Source: an uncultured bacterium
GTDB lineage: Bacteria > Myxococcota_A > Bradymonadia > UBA7976 > VGTA01
NCBI GenBank assembly: GCA_943788935.1
Contig: CALSSE010000015.1
Location: 186,001 to 250,000, forward strand
DNA length: 64,000 nucleotides
Reading direction: 5' to 3'
Shown: positions 1 through 8,461 of the stretch, piece after piece
Numbering within the stretch: the first letter of the stretch is position 1
How the letters are laid out: every line of letters begins with the position of its first letter
Notes under the pieces: model-generated
What the model was told of the DNA's origin: nothing
The model's database searches: none
Seen by the model: only the letters and a program-made list of their open reading frames with translations
Made by a program: the position numbers and the translations under genes

Positions 1-461
1 ACAGATTAAAACTTCGCTTTCCCGTTTTCGGTGAGCTATTTCTCTTGGTAGATCTCTCTCGTTTTACTAAGACGCTCGCGACTCTACTTAAGTCAGGGGT
101 GCCCTTACTGACCGCCTTAGAGATCACTAAAAATGTACTCGGGAATCGAATATTGCTCGAGGCGGTTGATAAGGCGCGGGTAGCGGTCAAAGAAGGTCAT
201 GCCTTAGCAACACCTCTGCGAGAGAGCGGTCATTTTCCGAGTATGTTGATTCACATGATCTCTGTCGGTGAGCGCTCTGGCGCTCTTGAGGAGATGCTCG
301 GGGTCGTCGCTGAGACCTATGAGAATCAAGTCGAGAATAAGGTCTCTCGGCTTACGACCCTCCTTGAGCCTCTGATGATCGTCTTTATGGGCGGCACCAT
401 CGCTGTAGTCGTCTTTGCGGTGCTGATGCCTATCCTGCAGATGAATGAATTTGTTCAATAA
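1..461 (+). CDS. gspF: Type II secretion inner-membrane platform protein GspF, C-terminal part
   Basis: The frame is open from the first base of the window (codons begin at base 3), so this is the 3' end of a gene that starts upstream; a TTG at 45 is internal, not a start. About 152 residues remain. They match the second GspF/T2SSF domain: a cytoplasmic helical bundle with the family pattern LARF-type TKTLATLLKSGVPLLTALEI near the start, the SVGERSGALEEML stretch in the middle, and a C-terminal membrane segment around the last 35 residues. GspF is the polytopic inner-membrane protein of the type II secretion assembly platform and contacts the GspE ATPase and GspL. It is followed after 46 bp by gspG, in standard operon order. 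Identification is firm; the missing half is outside the window. Confidence 0.93.
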   Translation, partial: RLKLRFPVFGELFLLVDLSRFTKTLATLLKSGVPLLTALEITKNVLGNRILLEAVDKARVAVKEGHALATPLRESGHFPSMLIHMISVGERSGALEEMLGVVAETYENQVENKVSRLTTLLEPLMIVFMGGTIAVVVFAVLMPILQMNEFVQ

Positions 462-507
462 GTAACCCCAAAATCTTCTCATAACCCATTGTCAAAGGAG
501 TGATCTA

Positions 508-957
508 ATGAGACACACACTATCAAGCACCCCCCATCGACTCGCTCGAACATCAGCTCGAGCTTCACGTAATACCCAAAAGGGTATGACCCTCCTCGAG
601 ATCATGATCGTAGTCGCGATCCTCGGACTTCTCGCGACGGTTGTAGTAACTAACTTAATGGGGACCTTTGATAACGCTAAGATCGGGACCACTCAATCTA
701 AAATCGCCTCTGTTGAGCAAGCGGTTCAGCTCTACTACACTCAAGTCTCCGAGTATCCGGACAGCCTTAAGGACTTAATGAACCCTCCCGGTGGTTTTCG
801 TCCTTATGTTAAGAGCATGCCTAAAGACTCATGGAATAATGAGCTCATCTTCAAGCGTTCATCGGGAGACAAACTCTTCGTGATCTATTCTAAAGGTCCG
901 GATGGTCAAAAGGGGACCAAGGATGACGTGTATCCTCAAGGGACTAAGCGAAACTAA
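508..957 (+). CDS. gspG: Type II secretion major pseudopilin GspG
   Basis: 149 residues. A class III prepilin signal is clear: a 26-residue leader ending in Gly, then MTLLEIMIVV with Glu at +5 and a long hydrophobic helix. The leader is longer than usual for GspG and rich in Arg and Ser. The C-terminal part has the GspG-type YPDSLKDL segment and a Gly/Asp-rich loop (SKGPDGQKGTKDD) equivalent to the calcium-binding loop of major pseudopilins. GspG polymerises into the periplasmic pseudopilus after cleavage by the GspO peptidase, which is not in this window. AAAGGAG sits upstream of the ATG. It lies between gspF and gspH. Confidence 0.96.
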   Translation: MRHTLSSTPHRLARTSARASRNTQKGMTLLEIMIVVAILGLLATVVVTNLMGTFDNAKIGTTQSKIASVEQAVQLYYTQVSEYPDSLKDLMNPPGGFRPYVKSMPKDSWNNELIFKRSSGDKLFVIYSKGPDGQKGTKDDVYPQGTKRN

Positions 958-1075
958 GTCTCTATACTTTATCTCAAATGAAAGACATGCCCCCTCCATG
1001 CCCCCCTCTTCGACTTGAATAGGTCCACGAATTGATCAGATCGATTCAACATATATCTTAAGAGAGTGACCTCTA

Positions 1076-1798
1076 ATGCTTAAAACCCCCCTCTCCCGAT
1101 CATCAAACCTTCAGACCTCAGAGAGGCGTCGTCGAGCGTTAAACGCTGGCTTCACCTTGCTTGAGCTGTTGTTGGTGATCGCCATTATCGGAGGCATGAC
1201 GGGTCTAGGCGTTTCGACGTTTACTCAGATCTCAAGCACTAAGATCAGGGTGTCCACCAACAAGCTCGCCGCTGCTTTAAGACACAGCTTCGGCTACGCG
1301 GTGAGTCATGGACGTTATGTACGGATGGTATTGGACTTAGACGGTGAACGTTATTGGGTGGAATCATCGGATAAACCCATCTTCTTATCGTCTACGAAGC
1401 GGGAAGAGAATGTCGATCCTAACGAGCTTACCGATGAAGAGAAGGAAGCTCGAGAAGAGGCTAAAGAGGAGGGGCGACCTGTGAAAGAGCGCCCTCGCTT
1501 TAATAAAGACAGTGTGATCTCAGAGGTTAAGCTAGAGGGAGAGGTAAAGCTCCGTAGCGTTTTCACAGCTAACCAAGATGAGGTATTTAGTACCGGCAAG
1601 GCATATATCCACTTCTTCCCCAATGGCTTCGCTGAACCAGCGATGGTAACTATTGGTCAGGGAGATGGGCTAGACGAGGGAGGGGCTTACACTCTCATAC
1701 TCTCTCCTCTCACCGGTAAGGTGAAGCGTGAGGTGGGAACGATTGATCCAGATCGCTATTTTGGCGCGCCGGAGAAGATCGAGGAAGAGAACCCATGA
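1076..1798 (+). CDS. gspH: Type II secretion minor pseudopilin GspH
   Basis: 240 residues. The prepilin cleavage site lies after Gly25, followed by FTLLELLLVIAIIGG with Glu+5 and a hydrophobic helix. The C-terminal domain is longer than a typical GspH because of a charged insertion rich in Glu, Lys and Arg (residues about 105-145), seen as runs such as EEKEAREEAKEEGR. GspH is a minor pseudopilin that packs into the pseudopilus. Assignment as H rests on position between G and I and on the pseudopilin signature, since minor pseudopilins diverge strongly. The stop overlaps the gspI start by 4 bp (ATGA), indicating translational coupling. Confidence 0.88.
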   Translation: MLKTPLSRSSNLQTSERRRRALNAGFTLLELLLVIAIIGGMTGLGVSTFTQISSTKIRVSTNKLAAALRHSFGYAVSHGRYVRMVLDLDGERYWVESSDKPIFLSSTKREENVDPNELTDEEKEAREEAKEEGRPVKERPRFNKDSVISEVKLEGEVKLRSVFTANQDEVFSTGKAYIHFFPNGFAEPAMVTIGQGDGLDEGGAYTLILSPLTGKVKREVGTIDPDRYFGAPEKIEEENP

Positions 1799-2514
1799 AG
1801 CGTCTCACCGCTAGAGGTTTTAGCCTCCTAGAGATCTTGATCGCTATGGCGATCCTCTCTTTCTCATTAGTGGCTCTCTTTGGTCATCAAGGGGTGATTA
1901 TTCAGTCGGTTGATTATAGTAACCGAGTGAGCCAAGCGATCTTTCTTCTCGAGGGTAAGCTCCTTGATATAAAACATAAAATCCTCTCGGAGAGCATAGA
2001 TATCTATGACAACTGTGAAGACGGAGACTTCAAAGCTGAGGGTTTTCGTGGCCGAGGGATTCAAGAGTATCGTTGGAAAGTCTGCGCCTTTAAAATTGAG
2101 ATTCAAGAAGGGGCTTCTGAGCAGCTCACTGAGCGCCTCTCATCTTTATTGATGGGGGTCGGAGATGGAGGAGGTCTAGGAGCGATGGGCGGTCTGGGGG
2201 CGATGGGAGCGATGAACGGGAATGACCCGATGGCGGGTTTAGAGAGGGCGCAAGGGCAGATCGCTATGGCGACGGGGATGATCCCCACCTTTCTTCAACA
2301 GCTAGAAGATCAGATTCGTAAGGTTCAAATCGAGGTCACTTGGAGAGATCAAACCCAGACTCGAAAGGTCTTATTGGAACGATTTGTGACCTCTCTTGGC
2401 GCTGATTCTTCAGGGGGAGAGCCACCGCCTGAAGATACACTCGCTAATGAAAATAAAAACCAAATGGAGCGGGAGATGACCAATCAGGGCATCCCTCCGC
2501 CAGTGGTGAAGTAG
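1795..2514 (+). CDS. gspI: Type II secretion minor pseudopilin GspI
   Basis: 239 residues, about twice a typical GspI. A short leader ends at Gly8, then FSLLEILIAMAIL with Glu+5. The sequence up to about residue 115 looks like a GspI core; residues about 118-160 form a Gly/Met-rich insertion (GLGAMGGLGAMGAM), and the C-terminal segment with a TWRDQ motif returns to pseudopilin-like sequence. GspI is expected to form the pseudopilus tip with J and K. It starts inside the gspH stop codon and is followed without any gap by gspJ. The insertion could be a flexible loop or an added interaction surface; its role is unknown. Confidence 0.86.
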   Translation: MKRLTARGFSLLEILIAMAILSFSLVALFGHQGVIIQSVDYSNRVSQAIFLLEGKLLDIKHKILSESIDIYDNCEDGDFKAEGFRGRGIQEYRWKVCAFKIEIQEGASEQLTERLSSLLMGVGDGGGLGAMGGLGAMGAMNGNDPMAGLERAQGQIAMATGMIPTFLQQLEDQIRKVQIEVTWRDQTQTRKVLLERFVTSLGADSSGGEPPPEDTLANENKNQMEREMTNQGIPPPVVK

Positions 2515-3246
2515 ATGAGTCATAATCACCAAGAACTTCATCATCAGAGTCTCCGCAGAGGGCGAGAGAGAGGTTTCACCCTAGTAGAGGTGATGATCTC
2601 AGTGGGACTCCTCGCTGTGGTCTCTGTGTCACTCTTTGTGACGATGTCACGTAGCTTTAGGGTCAAGGAGAACATGACCGTTCTCAGCGAGCGATATCAT
2701 GAAGGTCGGCAGGTTATGCGCCGTATCACGCGAGAGCTGAGAATGGCCTTTTTGAGGGCTCAACCCCCAGAAGAGATGCAAGAAGAGGGACCGGCGATGA
2801 TCACTCGATTTTTGGGCGAAGAGGATGAGATCTATTTCCCGAACACCGCCCATGTTCGACTGAGGGCAGAGGGTCGAGAGTCTGATCAAGCAGAGGTGGC
2901 CTATTTCTTGAAGCGCCCTTCCTATGATACACCCTATCGAGGCCAGACCCTCTTTCGTCGTGAGAGTAGACGAGTCGATAACCGACCCGATCGCGGGGGG
3001 AGCATCTGGCCAGTCGTCGATGGGGTAAAGGACTTCAAAATAGAGTATTGGGATGACAGCAAAGAGATCGGTGGTGATGCATGGCAGCGTAGCTGGGACA
3101 GCGATGATAATCAGCTACTACCGGCTAGAGTACGTATCACTCTAGAGTTAGAGAGGCTTGAAACAAGTCAGACGGTTCGCTTTGTTGGACAGGCCGCTCC
3201 CAAGATCCGTCGCCCTGTACAGAGCATCAACGAGTATAAGCGATGA
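2515..3246 (+). CDS. gspJ: Type II secretion minor pseudopilin GspJ
   Basis: 243 residues. The leader of about 20 residues, rich in His and Arg, ends in RG, then FTLVEVMISVGLLA with Glu+5. The rest fits GspJ: an extended beta-rich domain with the RRESRRVDNRPDRG region and a late WDSDDNQLLPARVRITLEL segment typical of the GspJ C-terminus, where WP or LPxxVR motifs occur. It begins on the base after the gspI stop and overlaps gspK by 4 bp (ATGA). It should join GspI and GspK at the pseudopilus tip that loads cargo. Confidence 0.9.
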   Translation: MSHNHQELHHQSLRRGRERGFTLVEVMISVGLLAVVSVSLFVTMSRSFRVKENMTVLSERYHEGRQVMRRITRELRMAFLRAQPPEEMQEEGPAMITRFLGEEDEIYFPNTAHVRLRAEGRESDQAEVAYFLKRPSYDTPYRGQTLFRRESRRVDNRPDRGGSIWPVVDGVKDFKIEYWDDSKEIGGDAWQRSWDSDDNQLLPARVRITLELERLETSQTVRFVGQAAPKIRRPVQSINEYKR

Positions 3247-4703
3247 GGTGGTCTATGAGCTCGAAGCGAAGCCCAAGTCAGCATCAAAGAAGACCCATTA
3301 ATAGTCTCCATCATCGCGCTGAGGCTCAGGGAGGGATCGCGCTTTTGATCGCTTTGACCGCCATCACTGTGCTCTCCTTGGTGGTTGTAGACTTCTCTCG
3401 GCAGTCTACACTTCATCTCAATGAAGGGGTGTTTATTCGAGATGAGGTGAGGGCTAATATACTCGCTGATACCGCTCTTGATATGACTCGCGCCTGTCTC
3501 GATCGAAAGGCATGGGGACCTTTAGGAGCTTTTCAGTCTAAAGTAGACTTGGAACGCCTCTGTAACCTCTTATTAGGAATATTCATTCGTGGAAATATCG
3601 ATCTCCCCATTGGAGGGCTCTCCGTTCCTCTAGAGGGGGTAGAAGGACTGAAACTAAATCAAGGAGGGGTCGACGAAGTCTCGGTCAAGCCCGAAGCCTC
3701 TTTTATTGGTTTAGTTGGGCTCGCTTGTCCTCCACCTAACCTCGCGCTCGTCGAAGAGCAGCAGAAGAGAATAGAGGCGACTCAGACGCGACAGCCCGCT
3801 GCATCATATAATCCCTTAAGCTGTCCTCAAAGAGTCTCTACTGTACGTAAGTTAAGGTCGTTGTTCTGTGACCCGGAGATCGCTCATGTCTTTGAGACAG
3901 AGCAGCCCGATGGTCAACGATATACTCGCGCAGAGGTGATCGGGAATCTCATCGATTGGGTTGACCCCGACGATAACCGTGTGAGCATCGATCCTTATAC
4001 ATGGGCTATTCAAGAGGGGGCAGGTGAAGGGGAGGACTCATACTATCGCAATGGGGATGAGCGGTATCGAAGCAAAGACAGCACTTTTGATAGCGTAGAG
4101 GAGCTTCGCTTAGTTCGCGGGATCAATGATGAGCTTTACTTCTTCCTCAAAGACCGAGTGAGCGTTCACGCTACTGATAAAGTGAATATGAACACCGCCT
4201 CAGCTGAGGTGTTCGCTGCGCTTCTACAAGCGCATACCCAACGTTTTCAGATCACTGAGTCATATGCCTGTGGCGAGGAATCTCCGACCGCTGATATGGG
4301 GCGAGATCTATTTATGAGATATGCGAGGATGATCATCGATGCGCGGACAATGATTCAGTTCAATAAGATGATGTCAGGTAATTTTTTGGGTCAGGTATTT
4401 CGAAGCCCTAACGCCTTCATCAGTACCGCTCGAGACCCTTTAAAGATGATCACCTCTTCAGGGATGGGTCAGATGATTGACCCCTTACAGATCTTAATCT
4501 CCCGGTATCAAATGACCGATATGCAGTATCAATTTATTCAAGCCGATGTACAGTGGCAGCAGCTCACTCAGAGCCTCGGCACAACTGATCAACTCTTCCG
4601 CTTAACCGTGAATGGTAAGCTCGGAGAGATGACCCGTCAGATCACCGCGGTGCTTAAGCAAGATGGCGCGGTCGTTCGTACACTCTATTACAGAGAGGAA
4701 TAG
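3243..4703 (+). CDS. gspK: Type II secretion minor pseudopilin GspK
   Basis: 486 residues, somewhat longer than many GspK proteins. After a basic leader of about 30 residues the hydrophobic helix GIALLIALTAITVLSLVV follows Gly; the +5 Glu is absent, as is characteristic of GspK. The large periplasmic part carries the helix-hairpin-helix-like GspK segment VNMNTASAEVFAALL (about residues 315-330). GspK caps the pseudopilus tip and controls its length. An alternative ATG lies four codons downstream. The ATGA overlap with gspJ supports the given start. gspL begins 3 bp after the stop. Confidence 0.92.
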   Translation: MRWSMSSKRSPSQHQRRPINSLHHRAEAQGGIALLIALTAITVLSLVVVDFSRQSTLHLNEGVFIRDEVRANILADTALDMTRACLDRKAWGPLGAFQSKVDLERLCNLLLGIFIRGNIDLPIGGLSVPLEGVEGLKLNQGGVDEVSVKPEASFIGLVGLACPPPNLALVEEQQKRIEATQTRQPAASYNPLSCPQRVSTVRKLRSLFCDPEIAHVFETEQPDGQRYTRAEVIGNLIDWVDPDDNRVSIDPYTWAIQEGAGEGEDSYYRNGDERYRSKDSTFDSVEELRLVRGINDELYFFLKDRVSVHATDKVNMNTASAEVFAALLQAHTQRFQITESYACGEESPTADMGRDLFMRYARMIIDARTMIQFNKMMSGNFLGQVFRSPNAFISTARDPLKMITSSGMGQMIDPLQILISRYQMTDMQYQFIQADVQWQQLTQSLGTTDQLFRLTVNGKLGEMTRQITAVLKQDGAVVRTLYYREE

Positions 4704-4706
4704 CGC

Positions 4707-6314
4707 ATGGCAACTAAGATCATAGGTCTCGACCTCGGTCAGAGAGAGGTTCGCGCTTGGCTGATGGAGGTCGGCTTTAGCAAACGGGAATCCACGATGA
4801 GCTTTCATCGTTTAGTGTCTCCTCTCGATGATGAGTCACCACTAGAAGCAAGCTTAAGAACTGCGGCTGAGCTGCTCGATGCAGAGAACCTCTCTCATGA
4901 AGCCTATGCGATGCCCTTACCTCGTCCTCTGACCTCAGTGTTGACTCACCGCCTCCCTATTGGACAAGCGAAGTTAATCGAGGAGGTCTTACCTGCCGAG
5001 TTAGAAGACCTGTTGCCTTTTGAGCAAGATGAGATCTTCTATGATTATCAGATCACCAAGCAAGACGAGGAGGCGGGAGAGCTAGAGCTCTTAATCGCTT
5101 ATGCGGTTCGGGGTGAATTTATAGAGTTTATGACCCAATGTGAGCAAGCGGGGATCGACCCAAAGGTTCTCTCATTAGGAGGCCTGTATACTGACTCTCT
5201 TATGCCGAAGCCTAAATATGATGATCTCTCTCTTCGAGTCCTCTTAGACATTGGTGAGCATGGTTCAGAGTGGAGTTTCTATGTGGGAGAGCAGCTGAGA
5301 CACATGCAGCGTTGTGATACAGGAGGCTATGCTATCACCGAGCATTTAGCTGAGGTGTTTAGGGTAGATGATGAGATGGCGGAGGTCGGTAAGCTGAGCG
5401 AAGCACGATGGCTAAGTCCTGAGGGTCTTCAGCTTATCCCCAATGACTCTAACCTTAAGCTCGCCCAAGCGATGAATGAGGCGATTGAGAGCGCTCTCAT
5501 GACGCTTAAAGTTGAATTGATGCGCTCTTTTGCTTACAGCGAGTCTCTTTATGGCCTCCCTCTTGAGTTGGTTTATATCACTGGAGGTGGCTCGCGCTTA
5601 CCCGGGATTGAGCAGTATTTGCAACGCGCGCTACTGACTACAATCGTCCCTCTTCCTGTTCCCGAGGAGATGAGTGGAGTGCTTCGTGGGCCCCGGATAG
5701 ATGGCGCGCAAGACTATTTAGCGTTCGCGATGGCAGATGGTCTCGCGCGGAGACTCTACAGTCAGTCAATTAACTTCAGAAAAGGGGAGTTTAGTTACTC
5801 AAGGAATTCTGGCGTGTTACGAAGTGTCGCCATCTCGATCTCAATCGCGATCTTCTGTATCTTAGCTCTCCAAGGGGCTCGTCTCTATATTGAACAAGTC
5901 AACGCTTTAAAGCAGATCGCTCAGCTTGAAGCAGATGTTGAACAGCTCGGTCAGGCATTGATCGGTAAAGAGGGGCTTGAGCTCGATACCCTTAAGTTTA
6001 AGGTTAACTCTGCGAAAGAGGGACGAGTCTTAGTCCCGGAGACGAGCGCGCTTGATACTTTGGGCGAGGTCTCGAAATTTATCACCAAAGACACTGAGGT
6101 TGAGCTCGATCGTTTAACGATTACTCTAGCGCCTAGCGGTAGAGGCTCTCTAGAGATGAGAGGGAAAACTGAGACTGTAGGAGATGTAAGCGCGGTCATC
6201 GCTGCGGTCGAGAAGACCTCTTGCTTCTCTGAGAGAGTCAAGAAAGACAAAGTGAGTAAATCAGTCGACAACCGCACCTCATTTAGAGTGACCGCCTCTT
6301 CCAAGTGCAAATGA
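4707..6314 (+). CDS. gspL: Type II secretion protein GspL with PilM-like actin fold
   Basis: 535 residues. The N-terminal about 350 residues have an actin-like ATPase (PilM/GspL cytoplasmic) fold: the start KIIGLDLGQREVRAW resembles phosphate loop 1, LLDIGEHGSEW is loop 2 and VYITGGGSRLPGI is the adenosine motif. One membrane helix follows at about 371-395, then a periplasmic coiled coil and a small ferredoxin-like domain. GspL links the cytoplasmic GspE ATPase to the inner-membrane platform. AGAGGA precedes the ATG. It pairs with the following gspM. Confidence 0.92.
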   Translation: MATKIIGLDLGQREVRAWLMEVGFSKRESTMSFHRLVSPLDDESPLEASLRTAAELLDAENLSHEAYAMPLPRPLTSVLTHRLPIGQAKLIEEVLPAELEDLLPFEQDEIFYDYQITKQDEEAGELELLIAYAVRGEFIEFMTQCEQAGIDPKVLSLGGLYTDSLMPKPKYDDLSLRVLLDIGEHGSEWSFYVGEQLRHMQRCDTGGYAITEHLAEVFRVDDEMAEVGKLSEARWLSPEGLQLIPNDSNLKLAQAMNEAIESALMTLKVELMRSFAYSESLYGLPLELVYITGGGSRLPGIEQYLQRALLTTIVPLPVPEEMSGVLRGPRIDGAQDYLAFAMADGLARRLYSQSINFRKGEFSYSRNSGVLRSVAISISIAIFCILALQGARLYIEQVNALKQIAQLEADVEQLGQALIGKEGLELDTLKFKVNSAKEGRVLVPETSALDTLGEVSKFITKDTEVELDRLTITLAPSGRGSLEMRGKTETVGDVSAVIAAVEKTSCFSERVKKDKVSKSVDNRTSFRVTASSKCK

Positions 6315-6332
6315 AAGAAGTTACTTAAGTTT

Positions 6333-6926
6333 ATGTCTAGTCAATCACTGACCTCTCAGCTTGTCGATAGCGTCTATAGTAAGCTCTCCATGAGGGAGCG
6401 TATCTACTTGCTGGTCTTTATCGTTACCCTGTTAGGGGTAGTGTTCTATTTCCTCTTTGATAGCTGGTCTCAATCCAAAGAGCAGAGGCTAGCGCAGGTT
6501 GAGAACTTACGGGCAGGTATCGCAGAGGTCCGCTCGGGCGAAGCTCACTTTAGAGAGCTTCGCGCCAAGAGTGAGGCTTATGAAAAGCTTCTTAAACAAA
6601 ATAAAATCGACCTCGGTAAAGTGATGGAGCGGATCGCTCAAGCTGAAGGCTTAGTCATCGATGATTTTAAAGAGAAACGTCGTCCTCTTAATGATGATCT
6701 CGACAGTAAATCAAAGAAAACGGAGATCGTGGTCGCTTACACTCAAGAGGTTACGATCCGCTCAGCTAGCTTAGAGCAACTATCGAACTTCCTCGAAAAA
6801 CTAGAGCAGGAGACCTCGCCGGTTAGGGTCACCTCCCTTGATCTCAGAACCTCTTCTCAAGATCGGCAAGAGCTTCGCTTTATTAAGCTCGGGGTCACTA
6901 CTTATAAGTTGGAGGTAGATAAGTGA
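6333..6926 (+). CDS. gspM: Type II secretion protein GspM
   Basis: 197 residues with one N-terminal membrane helix (about 23-45), a periplasmic coiled coil and a small C-terminal alpha/beta domain, the GspM arrangement. The LSMRERIYLLVFI start of the helix and the VTIRSASLEQLSNFLEKLEQ segment are typical of GspM proteins. GspM stabilises GspL and the assembly platform. The ribosome-binding site is weak, suggesting translation coupled to gspL 18 bp upstream. The stop overlaps the gspN start by 4 bp. Confidence 0.88.
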   Translation: MSSQSLTSQLVDSVYSKLSMRERIYLLVFIVTLLGVVFYFLFDSWSQSKEQRLAQVENLRAGIAEVRSGEAHFRELRAKSEAYEKLLKQNKIDLGKVMERIAQAEGLVIDDFKEKRRPLNDDLDSKSKKTEIVVAYTQEVTIRSASLEQLSNFLEKLEQETSPVRVTSLDLRTSSQDRQELRFIKLGVTTYKLEVDK

Positions 6927-8458
6927 AATATCTCATTAACAGTCTAAAGCTGTTTGTTTACTTGATCTTGTTTCTTATCTTCACCTTAATCGGCCTACGA
7001 TTCACCTTGGATCTCAACGCTCTCAAACCTGAGATTGAACAACAAGTGAGCACTCTGAGCGGTGGTCAATTTAAGTTGAGTGAGGTTAAGTTAGGTGGCG
7101 CTTTAGGTCTGCGAATTCCTTCGGCTGAGCTGACATTTCCACTGACCCCTGAGCAAGAGACTGAGTGGGATCGTTTTCGGGCGTATCTCAAAGATCGGAG
7201 ACAGGCGAAAGAGGCAGGTCGGCCAGAGCCTGAACCGCTGAAGGCCCCTGCACCAGCCATGAAGCTCTGCACGCAGAGCATGTACATTGACCTCTCTCTT
7301 AGCACAGTGTTTAGCTTGGTCCTCGGTGGAGACATAAGCGCTGAGGTTGAGACCCTGCTCTTTGAATGTGGTCTCCCTAATGGAGCGCTCACTGAGATCG
7401 AGCCGCGGAGGCTCAGCTTAAGTTTAAAGACATTATGGGATGGGTTGGGAACCCCTAGACGAGCACAAGAGCTCAGTCTTAAGTTTAAACTTAATGAGCT
7501 TGATCTTGGAGAGAATGAGCTGATCCGCGCGAGCTCTCCGATTGAGGTCGCAGGCATACTCGTCGCTGAGGGAGAAGGGGTGGTTAATATTGGTCGCCTC
7601 GGCCGATTACAGCTCAAGAAGTCTGCCGGTCAGCTCAACTTATCGATCAAAGCTCTAAAGACGAAAGCGGCGACTATTAGCGCTTTAGAGTTACCGCCTG
7701 TCTCTTTTGGAGAGGTGATCGCTAAGTTAGAGTTTGAGCGAGGTGATCTTCAAGTTACAGAGCTAACAACTCGAAGTAGCGATATTCAAGGAGATGTCAC
7801 GGGGCACATTAGGATCTTTGGTGGATGGATACGTAGTAAGCTCAACGTACACATCGCGCTTGATCTATCTTCCGAGTTTATTAGGAAAAATCCAGATGTG
7901 AAGACGATCGCGACTCTACAGCGACGTTATTTTACTCTTAAGGGAGATGGCGGTTATGATGTTGGTGTATTAATAAAAGGCACGGTTGGTAGACCAAGAG
8001 TTACGGCCTCTCGTAACAGTCCCTATAGCAAAGAGGGTCGTAAGCTGAGCCGTCAGAAGAAACGAGATCGAGCTCGAGAGAAGCGTTCCAATAATCGGCC
8101 AGGTGCTCGAAAATCATCAAAGAAGCGAACCCCTCAAGCCAAGAGACGTAGGGATCGGAATAAGAGACGAAAAAATAAGTCAAAACGACAAAAAAGACGC
8201 TCTAAGCGGAGAGCGAGTAAGTCCAAACCAATCACGACTAAGAAGACGTTGAATCTCGATGAGATAGAAACGTCAGAGACAGAGGACTCATTAGAGGACG
8301 ATGAAGAGCTATCTGCGGGAGAGGGTGAGGATGGAGAGGACGAGAGCGATGGAGAGGACGAGAATGACGGAGAGGGAGAACGAGAGAGCGAGAGGGAAGA
8401 AGAGACAGGTGAAGAGACAGGTGAAGAGAGAGAGGGAGATCAAGAGGCGGAAGAGTGA
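6923..8458 (+). CDS. gspN: GspN-like type II secretion protein with a charged two-part tail
   Basis: 511 residues. One membrane helix at about 6-27 is followed by a beta-rich AsmA/GspN-like domain to about residue 355, with the GspN-type LSGGQFKLSEVKLGGALGLRI opening and an internal pair of Cys. The last 150 residues are unusual: about 80 residues extremely rich in Lys and Arg, then about 70 residues almost entirely Glu, Asp and Gly. That tail is not part of GspN proteins I know. The gene is the last recognisable gsp gene of the operon. Identification of the N-terminal domain rests mostly on position after gspM and on the fold pattern. Confidence 0.8.
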   Translation: MKYLINSLKLFVYLILFLIFTLIGLRFTLDLNALKPEIEQQVSTLSGGQFKLSEVKLGGALGLRIPSAELTFPLTPEQETEWDRFRAYLKDRRQAKEAGRPEPEPLKAPAPAMKLCTQSMYIDLSLSTVFSLVLGGDISAEVETLLFECGLPNGALTEIEPRRLSLSLKTLWDGLGTPRRAQELSLKFKLNELDLGENELIRASSPIEVAGILVAEGEGVVNIGRLGRLQLKKSAGQLNLSIKALKTKAATISALELPPVSFGEVIAKLEFERGDLQVTELTTRSSDIQGDVTGHIRIFGGWIRSKLNVHIALDLSSEFIRKNPDVKTIATLQRRYFTLKGDGGYDVGVLIKGTVGRPRVTASRNSPYSKEGRKLSRQKKRDRAREKRSNNRPGARKSSKKRTPQAKRRRDRNKRRKNKSKRQKRRSKRRASKSKPITTKKTLNLDEIETSETEDSLEDDEELSAGEGEDGEDESDGEDENDGEGERESEREEETGEETGEEREGDQEAEE

Positions 8459-8461
8459 CCA

